A stretch of 64,000 nt of DNA from assembly GCF_014647375.1 (NCBI RefSeq), contig NZ_BMPB01000006.1:248001-312000 (forward strand). Direction: 5' to 3'. The stretch comes from Parabacteroides faecis (GTDB lineage: Bacteria > Bacteroidota > Bacteroidia > Bacteroidales > Tannerellaceae). Each line of letters begins with the position of its first letter. The stretch's first letter is position 1. A program made the translations under genes and the position numbers. The notes under the pieces are model-generated. The model was not told where the DNA came from. It searched no databases and saw only the letters and a program-made list of their open reading frames with translations. Positions 42,365 through 51,203 of the stretch are shown one piece after another.

Positions 42365-44593
42365 ATGAAAAAGTCTATTTTTATTTTATTGGGAGCAGCG
42401 CTCCTTTCCGTCCCGATATACGGGCAGGATAGTGGGATACCTTTCCAGAACACCATCAGGATCGAACAGGGCGACAGCCATGAAGTGATTATCGAGAAAG
42501 CAGCACATGTCGTGCCGACTCCGAACCAGTTGGATGCTTTACGGAATGAGTTCATCGCTTTTATCCATTTCGGACCGAATACGTTTACCCGGATGGAGTG
42601 GGGGAACGGAATGGAAGACCCGAAAGTGTTCGACCTGAAAGAGTTGGATACGGATCAGTGGTGCGAAGCAATGAAAGCGGCCGGGATGAAGATGGTAATC
42701 ATAACCGTGAAACACCATGACGGGTTTGTTTTGTGGCAAAGCCGCTATACGAAACACGGCATTATGTCGTCCGGCTTTGAAGGCGGTAAGGGGGATATCC
42801 TGAAAGAATTGTCCGCATCCTGTCAGAAATATGGGTTGAAACTGGGTATTTATCTTTCTCCTGCCGACCTGTACCAGATCGAAAGTCCGGACGGATTATA
42901 CGGCAATCTGAGTAAATATACTAAACGGACGATCCCTCGGGAAGTTCCCGGCAGACCGTTTGCCAACAAGAAAAAGTTTGAATTTGTGGTGGACGATTAT
43001 AACGAGTATTTCCTGAACCAGTTGTTCGAGGTGCTGACAGAATACGGACCGATACACGAAGTTTGGTTCGACGGTGCCCATCCGAAACGGAAAGGCGGTC
43101 AGACATACAACTATCATGCCTGGAAAGAACTGATCCAGGCGCTGGCTCCGAACGCCGTCATTTTCGGCCGTGAAGGAGTGCGCTGGTGTGGAAACGAAGC
43201 CGGAGGAACGCGCCCGACGGAATGGAATGTCATTCCTTATCAGGCAAATCCGGATACGATGAGTAATTTTGCTGATATGACAGACCCTGTATTGGGGGAT
43301 CGGGAGAAGTTATATCAGGGGAAATTCCTGCATTACCAACAGGCTGAAACCAATACGTCCATCCGTGAAGGCTGGTTCTACCGCGATGATACACACCAGA
43401 AAGTCCGAAGTGCCGATGACGTATTCGATATTTATGAACGGGCTGTCGGAGGAAACTCCACTTTCTTGTTGAATATTCCTCCTAACCGTGACGGTAAATT
43501 CTCTCCAGCGGATGTCAATGCTTTGGTAGAGACAGGAAAACGTATCCGGGAAACTTATGGTACCGATCTGTTCGACGGTGCACAGGGACCGAAACAGTTG
43601 CTTGATGGTAAAGAGGATACTTATCTGTTGCTGGACGGTGCCAACAAAGAATTTGTGATCACGACTCCTTCAGCTGTTACGATCAACCGTATCATGCTTC
43701 AGGAAGCAGTAGCAACTCATAGCGAACGGGTTGAGAAATTTGCGATAGATGCCTGGATCGGCGGAGCCTGGAAGGAAATTGCCGTATCTACCAATATCGG
43801 TTATAAACGTATCCTCCGTTTCCCGGAAGTGACGACCGACAAGCTTCGTTTCCGTCTGCTGGAATCACGCCTGATACCGGCTGTAAGTCATATTTCCGCC
43901 CATTACTATACATCCCGCCCTCCCCAGTTGAGTTTTAAACAGGATGTGAACGGACTGGTAACGATAGAACCTAAATTGCAGGACTTCGGTTGGAATCCTC
44001 ACGGACAGAATGCGGCAGGTAACCTGAATGTCGGATATACCATTTATTATACGACGGATGGAACAGAACCGGGTGAAACTTCTGCAGAGTATAAAGAGCC
44101 GATCAAAACGGATCGCGGCGAACTGAAAGCAGTAGCTGTCCTGAAAGGAGAAAGGGGTGCAGTACACAGCGAACGCCTGGGACTTGCCAAGAAAGACTGG
44201 AAGCTGATCGGAGCAAGCAGTGAAACCAAGCGCCGTCCGGCTACAGCGGCTTTCGATGCTAAACCGGGAACTTACTGGCAATCGGAAGAGGGAACGTTGC
44301 CTCTTTATATCGCTATCGACCTCGGTTCCGTGCAAACATTGAACGGTTTTGCCTATACACCGCAAACCCGCAATTCCGAAGGCATGATGGCTAAAGGTGT
44401 CATCAAGGTAAGTGAGGACGGAAAGAACTGGAAAGAGGTGGAAAACTTTGAGTTCGGCAACCTGATCAACGATCCGAGCAAACGCTACCATTATTTCAAG
44501 AAGCCGGTATCCACCCGTTATGTCCGCGTGGAAGCAACGGAAATAGCGGCAGGCGGTAAAGAGGTTTCTATGGCAGAATTAGATCTGCTTTAA
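42365..44593 (+). CDS. GH29 alpha-L-fucosidase with C-terminal binding domains
   Basis: A 742-residue secreted enzyme (signal KKSIFILLGAALLSVPIYGQ). The GH29 barrel spans about 40-400: FIHFGPNTFTRMEWG near 64-78, VKHHDGFVLWQSRYTKH near 117-133, and nucleophile D236 in EVWFDGAHP. It is followed by a C-terminal region with a chitobiase-like segment (TIYYTTDGTEP near 559-569) and a coagulation-factor 5/8-type carbohydrate-binding domain (about 620-740). GH29 enzymes release alpha-1,3/1,4 (some 1,2 or 1,6) fucose with retention. It forms its own transcription unit between two terminators, with a LacI-like palindrome upstream. Confidence 0.92.
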   Translation: MKKSIFILLGAALLSVPIYGQDSGIPFQNTIRIEQGDSHEVIIEKAAHVVPTPNQLDALRNEFIAFIHFGPNTFTRMEWGNGMEDPKVFDLKELDTDQWCEAMKAAGMKMVIITVKHHDGFVLWQSRYTKHGIMSSGFEGGKGDILKELSASCQKYGLKLGIYLSPADLYQIESPDGLYGNLSKYTKRTIPREVPGRPFANKKKFEFVVDDYNEYFLNQLFEVLTEYGPIHEVWFDGAHPKRKGGQTYNYHAWKELIQALAPNAVIFGREGVRWCGNEAGGTRPTEWNVIPYQANPDTMSNFADMTDPVLGDREKLYQGKFLHYQQAETNTSIREGWFYRDDTHQKVRSADDVFDIYERAVGGNSTFLLNIPPNRDGKFSPADVNALVETGKRIRETYGTDLFDGAQGPKQLLDGKEDTYLLLDGANKEFVITTPSAVTINRIMLQEAVATHSERVEKFAIDAWIGGAWKEIAVSTNIGYKRILRFPEVTTDKLRFRLLESRLIPAVSHISAHYYTSRPPQLSFKQDVNGLVTIEPKLQDFGWNPHGQNAAGNLNVGYTIYYTTDGTEPGETSAEYKEPIKTDRGELKAVAVLKGERGAVHSERLGLAKKDWKLIGASSETKRRPATAAFDAKPGTYWQSEEGTLPLYIAIDLGSVQTLNGFAYTPQTRNSEGMMAKGVIKVSEDGKNWKEVENFEFGNLINDPSKRYHYFKKPVSTRYVRVEATEIAAGGKEVSMAELDLL

Positions 44594-44614
44594 TTGAAAT
44601 TTGATTAAAAAGCT

Positions 44615-44662
44615 TTTGATGTCTCCGGAAAACAATTACTTTTGTTGCCCGGAGACATTTTT
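44615..44662 (+). terminator. Terminator of GH29 that also encloses the GH95 promoter
   Basis: TGTCTCCGG (44620-44628) pairs with CCGGAGACA (44649-44657), followed by five T. Between the arms is TACTTTTG (44637-44644), a -7 element, with TTTG at 44615-44618 exactly 18 bases upstream. Both are well formed, so one segment seems to end one transcript and start the next. Confidence 0.7.
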
Positions 44663-44682
44663 GTAACTAACATCTAATTATC

Positions 44683-47229
44683 ATGAATATACGTGTTCTA
44701 TCTTCTCTTCTCCTCTTTTTTTGTTGTTTGGCGTGTGCGGAAACACAAAAGAAAGAGTCGCTCGTCTTATGGTATAATGATCCCTCGGAAAGTTGGAATG
44801 ACGCTCTCCCGATCGGGAATGGTCGTGCCGGTGCAATGGTGTTTGGCGGTGTAGATAAGGAACAGTTGCAACTGAATGAGAATACGCTTTACAGCGGTGA
44901 ACCTTCAACGACGTTTAAGGATATCAGGATCACACCGGAAATGTTCGACAGGGTTGTCGGACTGATGAAAACCGGGAAATATGACCAGGCTTCCGACCTG
45001 GTCTGCAAACACTGGCTGGGACGCCTGCACCAGTATTACCAGCCTTTCGGCGATCTGTTTATCGAGAATAACAAGCCGGGTGAAGTCTCCGGTTACAGGC
45101 GGGAACTGAATATTTCCGATGCTGTTACCCGTACAGTCTTTGAACAGAACGGAGTACAGTATGAACGTGAGATTTTTGCATCCCATCCGGACGACGTTAT
45201 CATCCTTCACATGAAGAGCAGTGCTCCCGATGGCCTGGACCTTTCCCTGAATTTCTCCTCTCCCCATCCCACGGCCAAACAGTCGGAAAGCGCTGACCGT
45301 CTGGTTTTGCACGGACAGGCACCAGGTTATGTGGAGCGCCGTACTTTTGAACAAATGGAAGCATGGGGTGACCAGTACAAACATCCGGAATTGTATGATG
45401 AGAAGGGAAACCGCAAATTCGATAAACGTGTGCTTTATGGTGACGAAATCGATAATAAAGGTATGTTTTTTGAAGCCCAGCTGAAACCTGTCCTGCCCAA
45501 AGGTGGTGATTATGAAATAACCGATAATGGTGTACATGTCTATAATACCGACGAAGTCTATTTTGTTTTAAGTATGGCAACCAGCTTCAACGGTTTCGAC
45601 AAGAGTCCCAGCCGGGAAGGCGTAGATCCTTCTGCAAAGGCTGCCGGTATGTTGGAAAAGGCGCTGGCTTACGATTACAAACAATTGAAACAACGTCACA
45701 TTGCAGACTACCGGAGTATGTTCGACCGTGTGGACCTGCAGCTCATTTCTACTCCCGAACAGAAGGCAATGCCGACTGACCAGCGTATCCAACAATTTGA
45801 AAACGATCCCGATCCGGATTTGGCAGCCTTACTGTTTCAGTTCGGGCGTTACCTGATGATCAGCGGTTCGCGTCCGGGCGGACAGCCGCTGAACCTGCAG
45901 GGTATATGGAATAAAGACGTTGTACCGGCCTGGAACAGCGGATATACGATCAATATAAATACGGAAATGAACTATTGGCCGGCTGAACTCACAAATCTGT
46001 CGGAGTGCCATGAGCCGCTTTTCCGTCTGATCGACGAATTGGCTGTCTCAGGCGCCGAGACGGCCCGTAATATGTACAACCGTCGTGGTTGGGTTGGCCA
46101 TCATAACACCTCCATCTGGCGTGAATCGGTTCCGAACGATAACGTGCCGACTGCCTCTTTCTGGCCGATGGTACAAGGTTGGTTATGCAGTCATTTATGG
46201 GAACATTATCAGTTTACTCAGGATAAAGAATTTTTGAAGAACCGTGCTTACCCGTTGATGAAAGGGGCTGCCGAGTTCTTTTCCGACTGGTTGGTCGAAG
46301 ATGGTAACGGCCATCTGGTTACTCCTGTCGGCGTATCTCCTGAAAACCGTTTCATCATGGATAACGGAAAACAGGGAGCGATGAGCATGGGACCGACAAT
46401 GGATATGTCTATCGTCCGGGAAACATTTACCCACACCCTGGAGGTTGCCGAAATGTTTGGGCTGGACGAACCGCTCCGGACAGAACTGAAAGAAAAGTTA
46501 CCCTGCCTGCTTCCTTTCCGGATCGGCGAACGTGGCCAGTTGCAGGAATGGATGTACGATTTCAAGGAATGGGAACCGAAACATCGTCATTTCTCCCATC
46601 TGTATGGCTTGTATCCCGGTGACCAGATTACCGCTGATGCTACTCCCGACCTGTTCGATGCCGCTAAACAAACACTGATCCTGCGCGGCGATGAAGCTAC
46701 CGGTTGGTCGATGGGCTGGAAGATCAATTGCTGGGCACGTTTACTGGATGGCAACCATGCTTACAAGATCGTCTCTAATCTCTTTAACCCTGTCGGTTTC
46801 GGTAACGGACGCAAGGGGGGCGGACTGTTCAAGAATATGCTGGATGCACATCCGCCTTTCCAGATCGACGGGAACTTCGGTTATACGGCTGGTGTTGTCG
46901 AAATGCTGCTGCAGAGTCATGCCGGGTTCGTGCAATTGTTGCCGGCCCTTCCGGACGTATGGAATGAAGGAAGCGTATCGGGCCTGAAGGCTCGTGGTAA
47001 TTTTGAAGTAGCCATGAACTGGAAACAAGGTAATTTGTCGGAAGCGACGATCCTTTCCGGAAGCGGTAACGAGTGCAGGTTGAGGACATCCCTTCCTGTT
47101 ACGGTTAAACAGGGTAGTAAAGAGGTGGCGACTTCTTCCCCGATCACTTCCAACGGGAAAGAATACCATGAAGTAGTCTTTGCGACTGTTGCCGGGAATA
47201 GCTACCGGGTGAATCCGGTAACTCCCTGA
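44683..47229 (+). CDS. GH95 alpha-L-fucosidase lipoprotein
   Basis: An 848-residue enzyme with a lipobox ([11 protein letters not shown], Cys near 18), an N-terminal beta domain opening [20 protein letters not shown] near 29-48, and the (alpha/alpha)6 barrel. Family catalytic positions known from Bifidobacterium AfcA are matched by N426/N430 in NTEMNYW, E622 in LQEWMYDF and D729 in [10 protein letters not shown]95 enzymes hydrolyse alpha-1,2-fucose on galactose with inversion, the H-antigen cap of mucin O-glycans; some members are galactosidases. Transcribed from a promoter inside the preceding terminator. The gap downstream holds a palindrome array. Confidence 0.93.
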   Translation: MNIRVLSSLLLFFCCLACAETQKKESLVLWYNDPSESWNDALPIGNGRAGAMVFGGVDKEQLQLNENTLYSGEPSTTFKDIRITPEMFDRVVGLMKTGKYDQASDLVCKHWLGRLHQYYQPFGDLFIENNKPGEVSGYRRELNISDAVTRTVFEQNGVQYEREIFASHPDDVIILHMKSSAPDGLDLSLNFSSPHPTAKQSESADRLVLHGQAPGYVERRTFEQMEAWGDQYKHPELYDEKGNRKFDKRVLYGDEIDNKGMFFEAQLKPVLPKGGDYEITDNGVHVYNTDEVYFVLSMATSFNGFDKSPSREGVDPSAKAAGMLEKALAYDYKQLKQRHIADYRSMFDRVDLQLISTPEQKAMPTDQRIQQFENDPDPDLAALLFQFGRYLMISGSRPGGQPLNLQGIWNKDVVPAWNSGYTININTEMNYWPAELTNLSECHEPLFRLIDELAVSGAETARNMYNRRGWVGHHNTSIWRESVPNDNVPTASFWPMVQGWLCSHLWEHYQFTQDKEFLKNRAYPLMKGAAEFFSDWLVEDGNGHLVTPVGVSPENRFIMDNGKQGAMSMGPTMDMSIVRETFTHTLEVAEMFGLDEPLRTELKEKLPCLLPFRIGERGQLQEWMYDFKEWEPKHRHFSHLYGLYPGDQITADATPDLFDAAKQTLILRGDEATGWSMGWKINCWARLLDGNHAYKIVSNLFNPVGFGNGRKGGGLFKNMLDAHPPFQIDGNFGYTAGVVEMLLQSHAGFVQLLPALPDVWNEGSVSGLKARGNFEVAMNWKQGNLSEATILSGSGNECRLRTSLPVTVKQGSKEVATSSPITSNGKEYHEVVFATVAGNSYRVNPVTP

Positions 47230-47260
47230 GGTAGTCAGTATGACCTGGAAGATAGTTCTA

Positions 47261-47384
47261 GTTACCTGCCGATGAAATTTGTTGCCGACACTGTCGACAA
47301 TATTGTTGACGCTGTCGAAAGCTTTGCCGACACTGTCGTTTATTTTGCCGACAGTGTCGGCAACAGTTTACATCAGCAGGTAAT
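47261..47384. repeat. Four-unit 21-bp palindrome array bounded by inverted arms
   Basis: Four 21-base units start at 47281, 47302, 47323 and 47344. Each has an 11-bp palindrome of the form CGACACTGTCG, with centres at 47291, 47312, 47333 and 47354. The second unit is degenerate (TGACGCTGTCG) and the fourth extends to the perfect TTGCCGACAGTGTCGGCAA. Outer arms GTTACCTGCCGATG (47261-47274) and CATCAGCAGGTAAT (47371-47384) are complementary at 12 of 14 bases. Twenty-one bases is two helical turns. It lies just upstream of the second sulfatase. Confidence 0.85.
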
Positions 47385-47421
47385 CATGGAAATATCCTAT
47401 CGGATAAGAACTTACACTTAG
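47272..47421 (+). CDS. Possible 49-residue heptad-repeat peptide over the palindrome array
   Basis: The array is open in one frame from ATG 47272 to TAG 47421. The 21-base unit becomes a 7-residue repeat: VADTVDN, IVDAVES, FADTVVY, FADSVGN. Hydrophobic residues at positions 1 and 5 give a coiled-coil-like pattern. No ribosome site was recognised, and the DNA palindromes explain the repeat equally well, so coding is doubtful. Confidence 0.2.
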   Translation: MKFVADTVDNIVDAVESFADTVVYFADSVGNSLHQQVIMEISYRIRTYT

Positions 47422-47464
47422 ATGATCACAAATATAAAGGACGTAATATAAATATAGAACTCTT

Positions 47465-48910
47465 ATGAACAAAAAATTAACCTTATTAAGTACAGCTATG
47501 CTGTCGGTAACGAGTTTGCTGGCCGCAGACAAAAATCCGAACGTTATCCTGATATTGGCTGACGATATGCGTGGCTCTGCCATGAATTTCCTGGGTGTAG
47601 AAGATGTACATACCCCGAATCTGGATAAACTGGCTGCCGAAAGTACGGTCTTTTCCAATGCCCATATCATGGGGGGAACTTCCGGTGCCGTCAGTATGCC
47701 GAGCCGTGCTATGCTGATGACAGGGAAATATCTGTATACCCTGGAAAAACAGGGAGCGACTGTTCCCGACGATCATATACTGATCGGGGAAGCCTTGCAA
47801 CAGGCAGGATATAATTCTTTCCATACCGGTAAATGGCATAACGGATACCAGGCTATGAACCGTTGCTTCAACGATGCAAAAGGTATCTATTTCGGAGGAA
47901 TGTATGACCACTGGAATGTCCCCCTTTACGATTACAATGCAGACGGTAATTATGGCAAGAAACGTCCGGTCGTTAAAAACTGGGGGAAGAGTAACGAAGT
48001 GACGTATGAAGTCGGAGAATATATGTATTCAGGTAAACATTCCGTAGATATTTTTACGGAAGATGCCGTCGAATATATCGAAAAGCAAAAAGGAGCCGGC
48101 AAACCGTTCTTCCTTTCTGTTGCCTATATGTCCCCTCACGATCCGCGTACGATGCCGGATGAATATATGCGTCAGTACGACCGGGATAATATCCAGTTGC
48201 CGCCGAACTATATGGATAAGCACCCGTTCGACAACGGCGAACTGGTGATCCGCGATGAAGTGCTGGCTGCCATTCCCCGTGTACCGGATGAAATTAAAAA
48301 ACACATTACGGAATATTATGCAATGATAACGCATGTAGACCGTCGTGTGGGCGATATCGTCAAAGCATTGAAAGAGACCGGAGAATATGAAAATACGATC
48401 ATTGTCTTTGCCGGCGATAACGGATTGGCCGTCGGACAGCATGGTCTGATGGGGAAACAGAACGTTTATGAGCATAGCGTGCGTGTCCCTCTGATGATCA
48501 AGGGCACGGGGAATAATACCCAGGGAAAGATCAGCGATAAACTTTGCTATTTGATCGATGTCTTCCCGACCGTGTGCGATATGGTCGGTGCGGATATACC
48601 TTCCTCCGTAGACGGGGTTAGCCTTGTCCCTGCTATCAAAGAAGACAAGCCGGTACGGGATTACTTGTATTACAGTTACATGGATAACCAGCGTGCCGTA
48701 TCCGACGGTGAATGGAAGTTGTGCGAGTATAATGTAAAAGGCGTGCGTACCACCCAGTTGTTCGATCTGAAGAACGACCCCTGGGAGATGACTAATCTGG
48801 CGGGAGAGAAGAAATACGGTAAGATCATCAAGAAGCTGCGTAAGCAAATGTCTTTGGAGCAGGTAGAAACGAAAGACAATTCGGCTTTCTGGAACGGATT
48901 TGTATTCTAA
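47465..48910 (+). CDS. Serine-type sulfatase (family S1), secreted
   Basis: A 481-residue sulfatase with a cleavable signal (LLSTAMLSVTSLLAA), metal-binding LADDMRGSAMN near 31-41 and activation motif S77-MPSR then AMLMTGK, again a serine type that needs an anaerobic maturase. KWHNGYQAMN near 122-131, YMSPHDPRTMP near 221-231 and FAGDNGLAVGQHG near 316-328 follow the family plan. It differs from the sulfatase at 40629 and so probably targets another sulfate position. It follows GH95 after a 235-base gap containing the palindrome array; no clear -7 element was recognised there. Confidence 0.9.
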   Translation: MNKKLTLLSTAMLSVTSLLAADKNPNVILILADDMRGSAMNFLGVEDVHTPNLDKLAAESTVFSNAHIMGGTSGAVSMPSRAMLMTGKYLYTLEKQGATVPDDHILIGEALQQAGYNSFHTGKWHNGYQAMNRCFNDAKGIYFGGMYDHWNVPLYDYNADGNYGKKRPVVKNWGKSNEVTYEVGEYMYSGKHSVDIFTEDAVEYIEKQKGAGKPFFLSVAYMSPHDPRTMPDEYMRQYDRDNIQLPPNYMDKHPFDNGELVIRDEVLAAIPRVPDEIKKHITEYYAMITHVDRRVGDIVKALKETGEYENTIIVFAGDNGLAVGQHGLMGKQNVYEHSVRVPLMIKGTGNNTQGKISDKLCYLIDVFPTVCDMVGADIPSSVDGVSLVPAIKEDKPVRDYLYYSYMDNQRAVSDGEWKLCEYNVKGVRTTQLFDLKNDPWEMTNLAGEKKYGKIIKKLRKQMSLEQVETKDNSAFWNGFVF

Positions 48911-48916
48911 AATTAC

Positions 48917-48924
48917 TATCTTTG
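48917..48924 (+). promoter_or_regulatory. -7 element of trpS
   Basis: TATCTTTG, perfect TAnnTTTG, 31 bases before the ATG; the -33 box is not at a standard distance. Confidence 0.55.
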
Positions 48925-48955
48925 CGGCTGTTTGAATAAAATAAAGAATTTAGAA

Positions 48956-50011
48956 ATGGAAACAGTAGTAAGTGGCATCAGGCCAACAGGTAATTTGCAT
49001 CTGGGGAATTACTTCGGAGCAGTAAAGAGTTTTCTGCAAATGCAGAATGAGTATAATTGCTTTTTCTTTATTGCAGACTGGCACTCCTTGACTACGCATC
49101 CGCGTCCGGCAAACATCCGCGAAAGTGCAAAGACGATCCTGGCTGAGTATCTGGCTTGCGGTATCGATCCGGAGAAGGCTACCATCTATATACAGAGCGA
49201 CGTTCGCGAAGTGGCGGAACTGTATCTCTACCTCAATATGAATGCCGGTATCGGTGAATTGATGCGTACGACTTCGTTCAAGGATAAAGCGCGTCAACAA
49301 CTGCATATCGACCGTGTGAATACCGAAGAAGGCGATGTCGAAAGAGAGATCTTTAACGAAGGGAACAAACATAGTGTAAATGCAGGTTTGTTGACTTATC
49401 CGACTTTGATGGCTGCCGATATCATTATCCACAAAGCTTTGAAGGTGCCGGTAGGAAAAGACCAGGAACAGAATATGGAGATGGCGCGCCGTTTCGCCCG
49501 CCGTTTCAATTCAACCTATGAAGTTGAGTTCTTCCCTGAACCTGCTTCTTTCCACCTGACAGAGAAGGCTGTGAAAGTGCCGGGTCTGGACGGTTCCGGT
49601 AAGATGGGTAAGAGCGAAGGCAATGCGATCTACCTGATCGACGACGAGAAAGCGATCAAGAAAAAGGTAATGAAAGCGGTAACCGATGCAGGTCCTACGG
49701 AACCGAACAGCGTGAAACCCGAGCCGATCGCTAATTTGTTTGCCATGATGGATATCGTATCAACAAAAGATACATACGACTTCTTCAACGAAAAGTACAA
49801 TAACTGTGAAATCCGCTACGGCGATATGAAGAAGCAGTTAGCCGAAGATATCAATAATTTCTGTGCCCCGATCCGTGAACGTATTCTTGACATCCGTGCC
49901 AACGAAGAGTATATGGAAAAGGTTGCCCGCATGGGAGCAGAGAAAGCGAGCGCGAGCGCTGCCAGGACATTAGCGGAAGTTCGTGAGATCATCGGTTTCC
50001 GTCCGTATTGA
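48956..50011 (+). CDS. trpS: Tryptophanyl-tRNA synthetase
   Basis: A 351-residue class I aminoacyl-tRNA synthetase that charges tRNA-Trp in the cytoplasm. The HIGH-type signature is PTGNLHLGN at 10-18 and the KMSKS-type loop is KMGKS at 216-220. DGSGKMGKSEGN and the C-terminal anticodon-binding helices are as in the bacterial family. The ATG at 48956 is preferred because it places METVVSGIRPTG at the start as in homologs; an in-frame TTG at 48932 is unlikely. It is a housekeeping gene that ends the polysaccharide locus, with its own promoter and a strong terminator. Confidence 0.96.
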   Translation: METVVSGIRPTGNLHLGNYFGAVKSFLQMQNEYNCFFFIADWHSLTTHPRPANIRESAKTILAEYLACGIDPEKATIYIQSDVREVAELYLYLNMNAGIGELMRTTSFKDKARQQLHIDRVNTEEGDVEREIFNEGNKHSVNAGLLTYPTLMAADIIIHKALKVPVGKDQEQNMEMARRFARRFNSTYEVEFFPEPASFHLTEKAVKVPGLDGSGKMGKSEGNAIYLIDDEKAIKKKVMKAVTDAGPTEPNSVKPEPIANLFAMMDIVSTKDTYDFFNEKYNNCEIRYGDMKKQLAEDINNFCAPIRERILDIRANEEYMEKVARMGAEKASASAARTLAEVREIIGFRPY

Positions 50012-50032
50012 TAATAAGCTGATTATGAATGG

Positions 50033-50070
50033 AAAAGGCATGCAAAAGTTATACTTTTTGCGTGCCTTTT
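50033..50070. terminator. Bidirectional intrinsic terminator between trpS and the nucleotidyltransferase gene
   Basis: AAAAGGCATGCAAAAAG-type arm (from 50033) pairs with CTTTTTGCGTGCCTTTT (to 50070), one mismatch in the core. A-runs and T-runs on both sides fit termination of both convergent genes. Confidence 0.8.
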
Positions 50071-50092
50071 TATTATAATATATTTTTGAATA

Positions 50093-50401
50093 CTACGTGC
50101 CATATAGAAGTTGTTTTGTCTGTTCTACATCAGCAATAAAGAATGGGTTTGAAAGTGAACGACGAGTGACCAGGTCTATTTTCCTTCGAAATAATTCTGA
50201 CAGCTTATTGTGCAAGAGGAAGTAGTTGTCTGTATATTCCTCAATGGAAATATCAGGTTCAAACTCGATCAACAGATCTATATCGCTGTTTTCTGTGAAT
50301 CTGGGAGTATTTACTGAGCCGAAGGCATAAAGACTCTTAACCTTATAGCGTAGACAAAGTTCCTTTAATGTTTCCAGTTTATTATGTAAGATGTGATTCA
50401 T
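50093..50401 (-). CDS. MNT-type nucleotidyltransferase domain protein
   Basis: A 102-residue minimal nucleotidyltransferase with the signature GS-X10-DxD: G28-S29 in YAFGSV, then D40 and D42 in NSDIDLLIEF. The start at 50401 is chosen because GGAGGTAAT lies directly before it; the frame is open to 50455. Such proteins often act as antitoxins that AMPylate a HEPN toxin (MntA/HepT), but no HEPN gene adjoins on either side, so this one is an orphan or acts with an unlinked partner. Confidence 0.8.
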   Translation of the reverse strand: MNHILHNKLETLKELCLRYKVKSLYAFGSVNTPRFTENSDIDLLIEFEPDISIEEYTDNYFLLHNKLSELFRRKIDLVTRRSLSNPFFIADVEQTKQLLYGT

Positions 50402-50587
50402 ATTACCTCCTGTCTTTTTGTTCTTACAACAAAGATAGTAATCTTGTACATTCATATCAAGTTTGGTATTACATTAACTATCCTTTAGCTCATTATTTCT
50501 TAAATATGTGATAAAGAAGTTGAAATTTTACCTGATTATCAGGAAAACTGTTTTACTTTGCAGGGAATAGTTACAGATAACAAACGT

Positions 50588-51106
50588 ATGGCAGCCATTT
50601 CCAGCGGAGAGTTTGAACGATATTTCAGGGAGTTATATAAACCCCTGTGTTTGTTTGCGCTCCGTTTTACCGAACGCTTAGATGATGCGGAGGATATTGT
50701 ACAGCAAGCCTTTGCCGATGTATGGGATAAGAATATCAATGATGTGTTGATTGAGAATCTTAAATCTTATATGTATCAGGCTGTGCGTAATCGTTCCCTG
50801 TCGTTGGTCACGCAACCGGTCGATGTGCAAACCACCGATCAGTTCCCGGATATGGAAGACTCTTCCGAGGAAGAGCAGATCTACAATGCCGAACGTGATT
50901 CCCGCCTGTGGACGGCTATCGACGGTTTACCACCCGAACGCAAAAAAATCTTTTTACTTTCCAAACGCGACGGACTGAAATATCAGGAGATCGCCGAAGA
51001 ACTGAACATCTCGATAAAGACCGTTGAGAATCAGATGGGTAAAGCATTGAAATCTTTGCGGGAGACAGCTGTGCGTATCTATAACTTTCTGTTTGGTCTG
51101 GCGTGA
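50588..51106 (+). CDS. ECF-type RNA polymerase sigma factor, second system
   Basis: A 172-residue ECF sigma factor: region 2 (GEFERYFRELYKPLCLFALRF near 7-27, DAEDIVQQAFADVWDKNI near 32-49, LKSYMYQAVRNRSLSL near 57-72) and region 4 (LPPERKKIFLLSKRDGLKYQEIAEEL near 117-142 and the recognition helix SIKTVENQMGKALKSLRE). ATG 50588 is preferred over an in-frame TTG at 50558, which overlaps a -7-like TTACTTTG. A palindrome CCTGATTATCAGG lies at 50531-50543, just upstream of it. The downstream order is beta-barrel, FecR, TonB receptor, DUF4249. The ECF-type promoter right after it is its likely target. Confidence 0.88.
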   Translation: MAAISSGEFERYFRELYKPLCLFALRFTERLDDAEDIVQQAFADVWDKNINDVLIENLKSYMYQAVRNRSLSLVTQPVDVQTTDQFPDMEDSSEEEQIYNAERDSRLWTAIDGLPPERKKIFLLSKRDGLKYQEIAEELNISIKTVENQMGKALKSLRETAVRIYNFLFGLA

Positions 51107-51129
51107 CCAAATAAAAAATGAAACCGGAA

Positions 51130-51158
51130 TAGGGGTTTTTCCCACTATCTCTGTCTTA
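51130..51158 (+). promoter_or_regulatory. ECF-type promoter TAGGGG-N17-GTCTTA
   Basis: TAGGGG at 51130-51135 and GTCTTA at 51153-51158, in the gap between the sigma gene and the beta-barrel gene. The same pair with 16-base spacing occurs at 57561-57588 and 61499-61526, each before a TonB-receptor gene. Confidence 0.6.
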
Positions 51159-51203
51159 GAGACAAAAGGTATTACAAATTTTGTTTCACTAAGAAAGAGA
51201 GTA

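Noticed and set aside
47281-47364. CRISPR-like short repeats
   Set aside because: The 21-base units are contiguous with no spacers and are internally palindromic; there are no cas genes in the window.
48029-48847. 272-codon open frame on the minus strand
   Set aside because: Complement of the second sulfatase gene; no signal or domain, and the sulfatase frame is certain.
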